Positions 25,548 to 31,463 of a DNA stretch of 31,463 nt are shown piece by piece. The position numbers were made by a program, and so were the translations under genes. A model generated the notes under the pieces. It did not search any database. It was not told where the DNA came from and saw nothing but the letters and a program-made list of their open reading frames with translations. This DNA comes from Candidatus Eiseniibacteriota bacterium (GTDB lineage: Bacteria > Arandabacterota > Arandabacteria > JAGLYR01). The stretch is from assembly GCA_023132135.1 (NCBI GenBank), contig JAGLYR010000195.1:1-31463 (forward strand). Direction: 5' to 3'. Position 1 is the stretch's first letter. Each line of letters begins with the position of its first letter.

Positions 25548-26771
25548 ATGGACGAGACCACCCAAGCCGTTCGCGATATGTATGAGCAGTATCCATATCC
25601 TGCCGGGTCGCCGCAGCTGCGCGCGGGATCCGACGCACGGCTGCTTCTGAGCTATGTTGAGCGGGCCAGGCCGGCCGGGGGGCTGATCCGGGTGCTTGAC
25701 GCGGGGTGCGGGCGTGGACTGGGCGTGCTGGGAAGCGCCATGCTCCAGCCGCGTGTGTCGTTCCTGGGGGTGGATATCAACCGGGTTGCGCTCGAGGAGG
25801 CATCGGCCAGGGCAAAAGAAATGGGGCTCGCCAACGTGCGGATTCAGGAGTGCGACCTGATGACGCTCGATGGGCTGGACGTACCTCCGGGCGGCTTCGA
25901 CGTGATCTACTCCCTGGGCGTCGTCCATCACATGTCGCAGCCCGAAGTCGGTCTGCGCAATCTCAGGGAAGTGCTCGCCCCGCACGGCGTGATCTGCTTC
26001 ATGGTCTATGCGGAGCTCGGCCGCTTGCCGCTTAGGCGGGTCACCGACGCGAGCCACCTGCTGCTCGATGAATCGGCGCCACTGGCGGATCGCATGGCTG
26101 TTGGCCGCTGCGTTGCCGGTTTCGCCAGGGGCACGGTGATGCACAATACCTTCTGGGAGCCAACAGCGAACGTCAACGACGTGGAGTTCGTGGACCGGTG
26201 TCTCAACGTGAATGAGGCCTGCTACGACGTATCATCGCTCTGGCGCCTCATCGGGGAGGCCGGCCTGCGTTTCATCCGGTGGTTGGAGCCGCAGGAATGG
26301 TCCGCTGCGGATGTCTTCCCGGAAGGTGAACTGCGTGAGCGCGCCGCGAAGCTGCAGGAACTCGATCAGTATCGTCTCATCGAGAAGCTTTGCGAGCGGA
26401 ACGCCTTCGAGATGATCCTGGCTCGGGAAGACAATTCGCCGCGCCGGCCCGTCACGCTCGAGAGCCTTGACAAGCAACACTTCGCCGTCAATCCGGACGT
26501 GTCCCTGCTCTTTGAGAAGCGCAACCTCCGCGGCTCTCAGCGCGTCGAACGCCTGTCGTACCGTATCAGGCACAGGGAGCCCGTTGTGCTTCCTCGCGGC
26601 GAGTTGGCCACCGCCGCGCACGCACTTGAGAACCAGACCGAGCCGTTCAACATGGATCTCTGGCTGCAGGCCATGGGCAAGGTCGGCCTCAACGCAGAAC
26701 AGGCGCGCGCCGCACTTCTGAAACTCGTTCAACTTGAGGTGTTGTATACTCCGCATCCGGGGGATGTCTGA
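25548..26771 (+). CDS. class I SAM-dependent methyltransferase
   Basis: 407 aa. ATG 25548 follows a purine-rich GGGGGAAGG. The amino end MYEQYPYPAG precedes the Rossmann fold; a Tyr-Pro-rich segment like this stands before the SAM domain in several bacterial methyltransferases. Motif I is VLDAGCGRG, motif II reads GVDINRVAL, and the post-motif region has YSLGVVHHM. The second half (about 225-407) is not a plain methyltransferase core. It ends in a helical segment (NMDLWLQAMGKVGLNAEQAR then ALLKLVQLEVLY) that may form a winged-helix-like regulatory domain. The substrate cannot be told. It is divergent from the beta-helix gene and stands alone before the cassette array. Confidence 0.8.
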   Translation: MDETTQAVRDMYEQYPYPAGSPQLRAGSDARLLLSYVERARPAGGLIRVLDAGCGRGLGVLGSAMLQPRVSFLGVDINRVALEEASARAKEMGLANVRIQECDLMTLDGLDVPPGGFDVIYSLGVVHHMSQPEVGLRNLREVLAPHGVICFMVYAELGRLPLRRVTDASHLLLDESAPLADRMAVGRCVAGFARGTVMHNTFWEPTANVNDVEFVDRCLNVNEACYDVSSLWRLIGEAGLRFIRWLEPQEWSAADVFPEGELRERAAKLQELDQYRLIEKLCERNAFEMILAREDNSPRRPVTLESLDKQHFAVNPDVSLLFEKRNLRGSQRVERLSYRIRHREPVVLPRGELATAAHALENQTEPFNMDLWLQAMGKVGLNAEQARAALLKLVQLEVLYTPHPGDV

Positions 26772-26811
26772 AGACGTGAGCGAGCCGTAAGGCCGGCCAT
26801 CACGTTTTCCC

Positions 26812-26853
26812 CTATTTCCGATTTTCTATTGCCTGTTGCCTATTTTCTCTTTG
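26812..26853 (+). repeat. heptamer tandem repeat block (CTATTKY, six units)
   Basis: Six 7-bp units in a row vary around CTATTTC/CTATTGC. They lie in the gap after the methyltransferase gene. Confidence 0.7.
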
Positions 26854-26871
26854 GCATTTCGGTTTGCCGGC

Positions 26872-26934
26872 CAGACATAGACAAATGGTGCCGGTGACCA
26901 GCACAACACAATCAGATATGGACAGATGGTGCCG
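26872..26934 (+). repeat. 22-bp direct repeat, two copies
   Basis: The copies at 26872-26893 and 26913-26934 match at 19 of 22 positions and share ATGGTGCCG at their ends. They lie 41 bp apart, start to start, in a non-coding stretch of about 290 bp (26772-27059) in which I find no gene. Confidence 0.65.
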
Positions 26935-27059
26935 AAAAGATACACAATAAGTTAATAAAGCTAACTACGTCCCGGAAAGCCTGCCCTGATAAGGGTTCCG
27001 TCCAGGTCCGCCATGAACACGAATTGCTTCATCTGTTTCGCCTTCGTCTATTTGGGTCT

Positions 27060-27127
27060 TGCCAACGCGAACATCACCAGTGGGTGGGCCGGTCCGGCCC
27101 GCACATCTGGTGAATGTAGTGTTACGC
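27060..27127 (-). other. degenerate attC-like site closing the cassette array
   Basis: Core-like boxes TGCCAAC (27060-27066) and GTTACGC (27121-27127) flank an imperfect palindrome. TCACCAG and CTGGTGA are equidistant (7 bp) from the boxes, and the centre GGGCCGG/CGGCCC is a near-perfect hairpin. Spacing and shape match attC sites, but the boxes deviate from the GCATAAC/GTTATGC pairs seen elsewhere in the array. It lies 58 bp after the helicase stop. Confidence 0.5.
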
Positions 27128-27185
27128 AAGTCCCGTGCCACCCTTCCCGAGCCTGCAATGCCCTATACTCGCCACTTCACCAGAC

Positions 27186-28214
27186 TCAATTCGCGTGAGA
27201 TGTCATGAGACGCTCTGGGATGAGATATACACTATTCCAAGCACGTGTGCAGGCAACATAGAGCTTATTCCGTGTCTGAGGCTTCAGTTCGTGCCCCTTT
27301 CCCTTCTCCAGCTTCCGCAAGGTTGCGGTATTCAATGCAACCGCAATGTCTTGGTAATCATCACCTTTCGATGCCCCCCAGTTGCAGGATCGACAGCGAT
27401 ACTTCTGATGTGATTGGTAGAATAACTTGACCACTTCATTAGCGTCCTGAATTCGAGTGGCCTCTTCTTGACAGGTGACCCATCGGATGTCCGTGGCATT
27501 TTTCCGATGCGAGGTCATGACAATGCCGAGGTTGTCCTTGACGAAGGAACACAGCGTCGGACTGCATCGATAACTCCGCTCGAGAGTCTGTTTGTCCACG
27601 CTGAAGCCAATGCGCTCAAGGCGCGTGACAAACGCGTCAAGACTCTGGTGGAGGTTCTTGTTCACATTGCCATCCCTGCTAGTGTCGTACGTGTGTTGAA
27701 AGAAGTCACCTACCAGACACATGTCGACATGGCTGCTCGCTAGCTGCGAGAGAAGATTGAAGTCATGCCCAGCGAAATCCTGGACCTCGTCAATCAGCAG
27801 CGCGTCGAAGTACTTCTCAATTCGTGCTTGCACCTGGCCCAATACGTTTTCCATCTCGAGTAACTTCGCCAACCGATTGTGGTATACTCTCCGCTTCTCG
27901 TCGAAGTAGTATAGTCTGTTATCTCTCCGCTTCGTACGAGTCCACTGTGGGGGCATCCCCCATCTCATACCCCGTGGTCTGGTGTCCCTCCATAGAAACG
28001 GTCTGAAGCAGAATGAGTAGAGAAAGGTGAAGTAGGAGCTCAGCGTGACATGCTTTGGGAAGACCCCAAACTCCTTGATGATCTTGCGACGCAGGTTCGC
28101 GAGGTTGTTCTCCGTATACGTAATGACGAGAGAGGGCCTGCCATCACGGAGCCTGCGCACGATGCTGGTGGTCTTGCCTGACCCAGCGACAGCGAGAATT
28201 ACTCTCTTATCCAT
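27186..28214 (-). CDS. compact UvrD-like SF1 helicase (GajB-like)
   Basis: 342 aa. SF1A helicase motifs are all recognisable: Walker A AVAGSGKTT (8-16), motif Ia TYTENNLANL, motif II LLIDEVQDF (139-147), motif III LVGDFFQHTY, motif IV LERSYRC (211-217), a motif V-like GASKGDDYQDI (280-290) and motif VI LYVACTRA (318-325). It is much shorter than Gabija GajB (about 490 aa) or UvrD, so the 1B/2B inserts must be reduced. Its ATG at 28214 overlaps the end of the OLD-nuclease gene by 16 bp, so the pair is translationally coupled. Helicase following an OLD-type ATPase/nuclease is the Gabija arrangement; I infer an anti-phage role. Base composition is visibly lower in GC than the genes left of 26771. 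Confidence 0.85.
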   Translation of the reverse strand: MDKRVILAVAGSGKTTSIVRRLRDGRPSLVITYTENNLANLRRKIIKEFGVFPKHVTLSSYFTFLYSFCFRPFLWRDTRPRGMRWGMPPQWTRTKRRDNRLYYFDEKRRVYHNRLAKLLEMENVLGQVQARIEKYFDALLIDEVQDFAGHDFNLLSQLASSHVDMCLVGDFFQHTYDTSRDGNVNKNLHQSLDAFVTRLERIGFSVDKQTLERSYRCSPTLCSFVKDNLGIVMTSHRKNATDIRWVTCQEEATRIQDANEVVKLFYQSHQKYRCRSCNWGASKGDDYQDIAVALNTATLRKLEKGKGHELKPQTRNKLYVACTRAWNSVYLIPERLMTSHAN

Positions 28215-29764
28215 GCTATGGCATCCGCGAAGTAGCGTGGCGGCTCAAGCTCATCGGCCTTGTGCAGCAGCAGTGCAAAGGCAGCTTCGGCTTTGTTTCC
28301 TAGCATATACTCCTGGACCGTGAGCGTCCGCCTTGACGCAGCGAAAAGCGCATCACAGACTGGCGCATTCTGCGCATAGAGCGAAATCTCAAATGTGCGC
28401 TTTTCGTTATCGCTTTCTGAGAATACCTGTATGTTGGCGCCCGTGTATTCTGCGAATCCTTCGACGCAGTTCTGTTGGTAGTTGCCGTCATTGTCTCGCA
28501 CCACCGCTGTCTTGATATCAAGCAGGACCGCAAGCTCTAGGTATCGTTTGAAACTCGTGCCTCCGACTGAAATGATATGAGTGTTGGAGTCCTCGCTTGC
28601 ATGACCAGTGATCTTTTTGAAGAACGCCTCGGCTAAGATGTATTCAGCATCACCTTCGACCAAGATAACTCGCTGGGAGAGGATGAACTCAAGAACATTG
28701 CTGCTTGGGGCTTTCATAAAGAATAAGGCTGTGTCCTCCGTGAGGTTATCCAACAGAGCCACCGCAGTGTTGTTGCTGTTGAGGAGTAGGCACTTGCGTA
28801 GGTCAAGCCGTGTCGAGATAAGGCTGTTGTGAGTCGCGATCACAAGCTGTTTCTCGGTGCGCTCGCGAATCATCCCAATAAGTCGCTTCATATTGACGTG
28901 GCTGAGGTGATTTTCTGGTTCCTCCATGAGCAGTATGTCGATAGGAGCTGAAGACCGCGATCTATTCAGAGCGAACGCTGTCTTGATGAAGCACTGCTGC
29001 CCGCGACCTTTGTTCTGAATGGCTATTCCCTCTTCTGCAATTGTTAGATCAGACTCGAGTGTGGCTTTTCCGGTAGTGCGGAGGACAAAGTCGTACCTCT
29101 CAACTCTATCGTTGAGCTCTCTAAGCACGTCGGCTTGGAAGCTCTCCTTATGGCGGCGGTATTCGTTACTGTGCTTACTCTTCTCGGTTCCCTGAACATG
29201 AGCGAGGTATAGGTCTTTTATATATTCTCGTGTGGCGTATTCATTGTTGATATGGGCGCTGTCGATGTGAACATGCCGGACTGGCCTGTTGTATGCAGCA
29301 TAGGGCTTTCCGGAGAAGGTATTGAAAGTCACCTCATAGTACTCAAAGGGAAAGGCGGAGGAGTCATCAGCGAGAATCGCGGCGATATCGGCCGAAACCA
29401 GATAGTTCGGCGAGCAGACGAGCTGCACGCCATCACATGCGCGTCCCTCTGAGTTGTTCGTGCCGTTGAGATCGGGGTCGTTCTGCTCGTCGAGGTATAG
29501 TTCAACGGATAGGAGGGGGAGGTCTTCTATTCTCCGATCTGACTCCAAAAACGCTTCAATTGCGGCTGAATTGAATAGGGATTCCAGGCCGAGCGTTTCG
29601 ACCCGCGTTCTACTACCACCAAGGGTCAAATCGACAGCAAGCAGAATCGAGCTTTTGCCTGATTCGTTGTCTCCAATCAGGACGTTCAGATCCGGGCTGA
29701 AACGCGCTTCAAGTGTCTGGAAACGCTTGAAGTTGCATAGCTTGATTTTCTGCAGGACACCCAT
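28199..29764 (-). CDS. OLD-family ATPase/TOPRIM endonuclease (GajA-like)
   Basis: 521 aa. The ABC/SMC-like ATPase comes first: Walker A GDNESGKSS (31-39), a signature-like NKGRGQQCF (251-259), Walker B DILLMEEPENHLS (276-288) and switch His in THNSLIS (H312). The TOPRIM nuclease follows: VEGDAE (E370), RDNDGN (D424, D426), TFE (E459) and GNKAEAA (K491), the set expected of an active OLD nuclease. The length is close to GajA of Gabija (about 580 aa). ATG 29764 has AGGA 4-5 nt upstream and lies about 90 bp after the attC core that opens this cassette. Alternatives are another OLD class-2 pair or a housekeeping DNA-repair OLD; the coupled helicase favours defence. Confidence 0.88.
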   Translation of the reverse strand: MGVLQKIKLCNFKRFQTLEARFSPDLNVLIGDNESGKSSILLAVDLTLGGSRTRVETLGLESLFNSAAIEAFLESDRRIEDLPLLSVELYLDEQNDPDLNGTNNSEGRACDGVQLVCSPNYLVSADIAAILADDSSAFPFEYYEVTFNTFSGKPYAAYNRPVRHVHIDSAHINNEYATREYIKDLYLAHVQGTEKSKHSNEYRRHKESFQADVLRELNDRVERYDFVLRTTGKATLESDLTIAEEGIAIQNKGRGQQCFIKTAFALNRSRSSAPIDILLMEEPENHLSHVNMKRLIGMIRERTEKQLVIATHNSLISTRLDLRKCLLLNSNNTAVALLDNLTEDTALFFMKAPSSNVLEFILSQRVILVEGDAEYILAEAFFKKITGHASEDSNTHIISVGGTSFKRYLELAVLLDIKTAVVRDNDGNYQQNCVEGFAEYTGANIQVFSESDNEKRTFEISLYAQNAPVCDALFAASRRTLTVQEYMLGNKAEAAFALLLHKADELEPPRYFADAIAWIRE

Positions 29765-29854
29765 TTCCTGTCCCTCATTCTTCTACCGGCAAGGCGCACC
29801 CTATCTTGCCACTGGAGGCGTCTCAAGGGCACAACCCATGCGCTTGGTTTGCGA

Positions 29855-29914
29855 GCATAACGCCCAGCATCAGCGGCGGCGCGAAGCGCCGTTCGCTGCA
29901 TGCTGCTGTTATGC
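29855..29914 (-). other. integron attC recombination site (60 bp)
   Basis: The inverted core boxes GCATAAC (29855-29861) and GTTATGC (29908-29914) are exact mirror copies. Between them an imperfect palindrome folds around GGCGC-GAA-GCGCC. On the minus strand it follows directly after the 173-aa gene and ends GGGCGTTATGC, the usual right end of attC sites. Confidence 0.88.
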
Positions 29915-29936
29915 GACCGCCCGGTCGACCTTGCCA

Positions 29937-30458
29937 TCAGATATCCACTCGCTTGCCTTCCGCCATTAGGCTGAGCGCTTCCTGCTCTGAGAGCACCTTG
30001 CGTCCGAACAGCTTCGCGAGCAACTGACTCAACGACTCCGTCATACCCGACAACACTGTATGCGCCAAACTCAGGGACCCTTGAATCTCGCGGATTTCGG
30101 CAATCATGGTCTTCCGGCCTTCCACCGAGTGGATAGCGAAGTTGTGCTTCCGAAAGAACTTGTGCGTCAGGTAGTTTCGTTTATCCAGCGCGTCGTTCAC
30201 GGTAGCGATAATGCTGTCATCAATCTGTCCCATTCTTCGGAGCTGCCGAAACAGATTGCCGAAGGTGCATTTGTTTACATCATGAACTAGCGCTCGGAAG
30301 AACTCTCGCTGTTCGTCCGTGATCTTGGACGTGTCAAGGAGCATGGTTGCATAGACCAAAGCGAGGTTTCCGGCTTCCATCTCCATCACCTGTGCCATCT
30401 CAGCAGCTCGTCCGAACTCGTAGTAGAGCTCTCGCAGGTCATCTGGGCAACTGGTCAT
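29937..30458 (-). CDS. HEPN-like helical protein, putative RNase/toxin
   Basis: 173 aa, predicted almost entirely helical; I do not recognise a named family. The stretch LDKRNYLTHKFFRKH (about 91-105) holds R94-N95-x3-H99. This fits the HEPN ribonuclease rule R-x(4-6)-H with a polar residue after Arg. ATG 30458 has GAGG 4 nt upstream and lies only about 20 bp after the preceding cassette core site; the TGA stop lies 22 bp before its own attC. The gene is thus a typical single-gene integron cassette. No nucleotidyltransferase (MNT) antitoxin is adjacent, so it is either self-sufficient or not a classical HEPN/MNT toxin. RNase function is inference from one motif. Confidence 0.7.
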   Translation of the reverse strand: MTSCPDDLRELYYEFGRAAEMAQVMEMEAGNLALVYATMLLDTSKITDEQREFFRALVHDVNKCTFGNLFRQLRRMGQIDDSIIATVNDALDKRNYLTHKFFRKHNFAIHSVEGRKTMIAEIREIQGSLSLAHTVLSGMTESLSQLLAKLFGRKVLSEQEALSLMAEGKRVDI

Positions 30459-30478
30459 CCGGCCTCGACCTCAGGTGC

Positions 30479-30577
30479 GCATAACGTTGGTTTCACCTGC
30501 AAAGACGGCTTGGCGCGAGCCGTGCGCCAGCACGGTGCGTGCCAAATGGCTTTGTCAGGTGCAAGCTCTTGTTATGC
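30479..30577 (-). other. integron attC recombination site (99 bp)
   Basis: The core boxes GCATAAC (30479-30485) and GTTATGC (30571-30577) are exact mirror copies and identical to those of the 29855-29914 site. The arms pair as TTTCACCTGC with GTCAGGTGCAAG, with GGCACG-type pairing nearer the centre. The TAA stop of the Abi_C gene lies inside the first box on the minus strand, as is common in tight cassettes. Confidence 0.87.
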
Positions 30578-31402
30578 TTTCTTCTTCTCCAGGTTGTCTA
30601 ACAACAACGCTGACAGCGTCCCAATAAACTCGATCGCTGCCGAGATCTCGCCTTCTTCCAAGTCTGGCAACCAAGGGCGTCCATGTCCGGTCCCCTGCTT
30701 GTTTCGAAGGTTATTCACCGCACAGGCGGTCTCATACATTCCACGTTGCAGCCTTGCCCTTGGATGATCCCCTTGTTGTGGCTTCTGTTCGGGCGTTGCC
30801 ATGTCCAAGGCTACAAAAGCCTGACCCAAAAGAGCAGGAAAATTCGCGGTCGTAGGATATTGCCCCCACACCTCTTGAATAACGTGTGCCGCCACTGCCT
30901 CCATAAGATCCTTACTTGTGCCAACCACAAGGGCGCCGTCCTCGATGCCCTTTTTTGCTCTTTCTACGTAACCACGGAGTGCACTTGTTAGCCGTTTTCC
31001 CGAAAGAGATTCGAGTGCCACCGGTGACACAGATCCGTCCTGGCCAAGGACAACACCAAGTGGCTTGATCGCATCGGAAAGATTTCGAACCGAGTCCGCA
31101 CCGACGAAGTTCGGAGAACTTTCGCGAAACCCTCCACAACTCCTCACAGTTGCAATGAGACCGGTGGCGAAAACTTCTGCTTGCTGAGGGGAATGTTCCA
31201 TCGCCCAGTTAAGAATTATTCGAACACGCTTAGACTTCCCAACTGGCGGTCCCAACTTGTTCGGGTCCGCTCCCTCAAGTTTCGCACGCTTGATCTGAAA
31301 CTCGATATCTGAGTGGCTGGGATCACGCCTTTCGGACTGGGCGTCATCGACCAGTCTCGCCAGGGCGTAGACCACAGTGTCATCAATGGGGATTTTACTC
31401 AT
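30572..31402 (-). CDS. abortive-infection family protein with Abi_C-like C-terminal domain
   Basis: 276 aa from ATG 31402 (MSKIPIDD); GTG 31417 would add five residues. The C-terminal part ACAVNNLRNKQGTGHGRPW (about 226-244), followed by a helix (AAIEFIGTLSALLLDNLE), is the pattern of the Abi_C domain of abortive-infection proteins. It contains R233-N234-x5-H240, which also satisfies the HEPN R-x6-H rule. The amino-terminal 200 residues are helical and not recognised. It is the only gene of its cassette: a GTTATGC core lies about 25 bp upstream of its start, and its attC overlaps its stop. I infer a host-sacrifice defence by RNA cleavage; the trigger is unknown. Confidence 0.78.
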   Translation of the reverse strand: MSKIPIDDTVVYALARLVDDAQSERRDPSHSDIEFQIKRAKLEGADPNKLGPPVGKSKRVRIILNWAMEHSPQQAEVFATGLIATVRSCGGFRESSPNFVGADSVRNLSDAIKPLGVVLGQDGSVSPVALESLSGKRLTSALRGYVERAKKGIEDGALVVGTSKDLMEAVAAHVIQEVWGQYPTTANFPALLGQAFVALDMATPEQKPQQGDHPRARLQRGMYETACAVNNLRNKQGTGHGRPWLPDLEEGEISAAIEFIGTLSALLLDNLEKKKA

Positions 31403-31426
31403 CACCTCACTTGCCACCTTCTCTTA

Positions 31427-31463
31427 GCATAACTATGAGTATCTTGTTCCGTATAAGACCCCC
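31427..31463 (-). other. partial attC site at the window edge
   Basis: GCATAAC at 31427-31433 (GTTATGC on the minus strand) is identical to the core boxes of the two complete attC sites. It lies immediately upstream of the Abi_C cassette. The rest of the site runs past the end of the window, showing that the array continues to the right. Confidence 0.65.

Noticed and set aside
27013-27198. 61-aa plus-strand frame at the array border
   Set aside because: It runs through the attC-like palindrome and into the end of the helicase gene; no ribosome site and no homology-like sequence.
29855-30577. The two palindromes as ordinary transcription terminators
   Set aside because: No T runs follow them, and both carry identical GCATAAC/GTTATGC boxes at their outer ends, which terminators do not share.

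Overview
The window reads as chromosomal DNA of a GC-rich, probably Gram-negative bacterium. Heptosyltransferase-like GT9, LepB, secreted M1/M28 peptidases, a secreted beta-helix protein and a DUF5683-like protein together suggest the broad FCB/Eisenbacteria/Krumholzibacteria type. That placement is inference from gene content only; no 16S gene is present. A tRNA-Sec gene implies that the organism decodes UGA as selenocysteine, and 13 of the 19 genes left of position 26771 end in TAG.

Positions 1-4910: a minus-strand pair encodes two exported metallopeptidases (M1-like, then M28 with a PDZ domain). It diverges from a plus-strand GT9 glycosyltransferase. Positions 4911-6627: a 346-bp region without a recognised gene, then a membrane HD-GYP cyclic-di-GMP phosphodiesterase. 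Positions 6669-10772: tRNA-Phe, tRNA-Thr, then a tight row glmM-glmS-ridA-tRNA-Sec (amino-sugar synthesis for the cell wall, enamine/imine clearance, selenocysteine tRNA). Positions 10817-16987: DUF5683-like protein and lepB, a hairpin terminator, lepA, then hrcA-grpE-dnaJ behind a consensus-like promoter and a perfect CIRCE operator. Positions 17096-23787: a macromolecular-synthesis cluster rpsU-mutS2-dnaG-rpoD. A strong promoter and a structured leader of about 250 nt precede rpsU, and a G9AGG Shine-Dalgarno lies directly before its start codon. Positions 23939-26771: a divergent pair, a secreted beta-helix protein and a SAM-dependent methyltransferase.

Positions about 27060-31463 are different in character: lower GC, no TAG stops, all genes on the minus strand. 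I read this as an integron cassette array. Inverted GCATAAC/GTTATGC core sites bracket palindromes that follow each gene, and a further core site lies at the right edge. Reading on the minus strand, the cassettes carry (1) an Abi_C-like abortive-infection protein, (2) a 173-aa protein with an RNxxxH HEPN-type motif, and (3) a two-gene Gabija-like unit: an OLD-family ATPase/TOPRIM nuclease overlapping a compact UvrD-like helicase. A degenerate attC-like palindrome closes the array. No integrase is in the window; by orientation it would lie beyond the right edge.

The intergenic DNA also carries several unexplained repeats. These are degenerate tandem blocks with a strict 7-bp period at five places, a dispersed 20-bp motif that forms a small inverted-repeat element in the hrcA leader, and a 22-bp direct repeat beside the cassette array.
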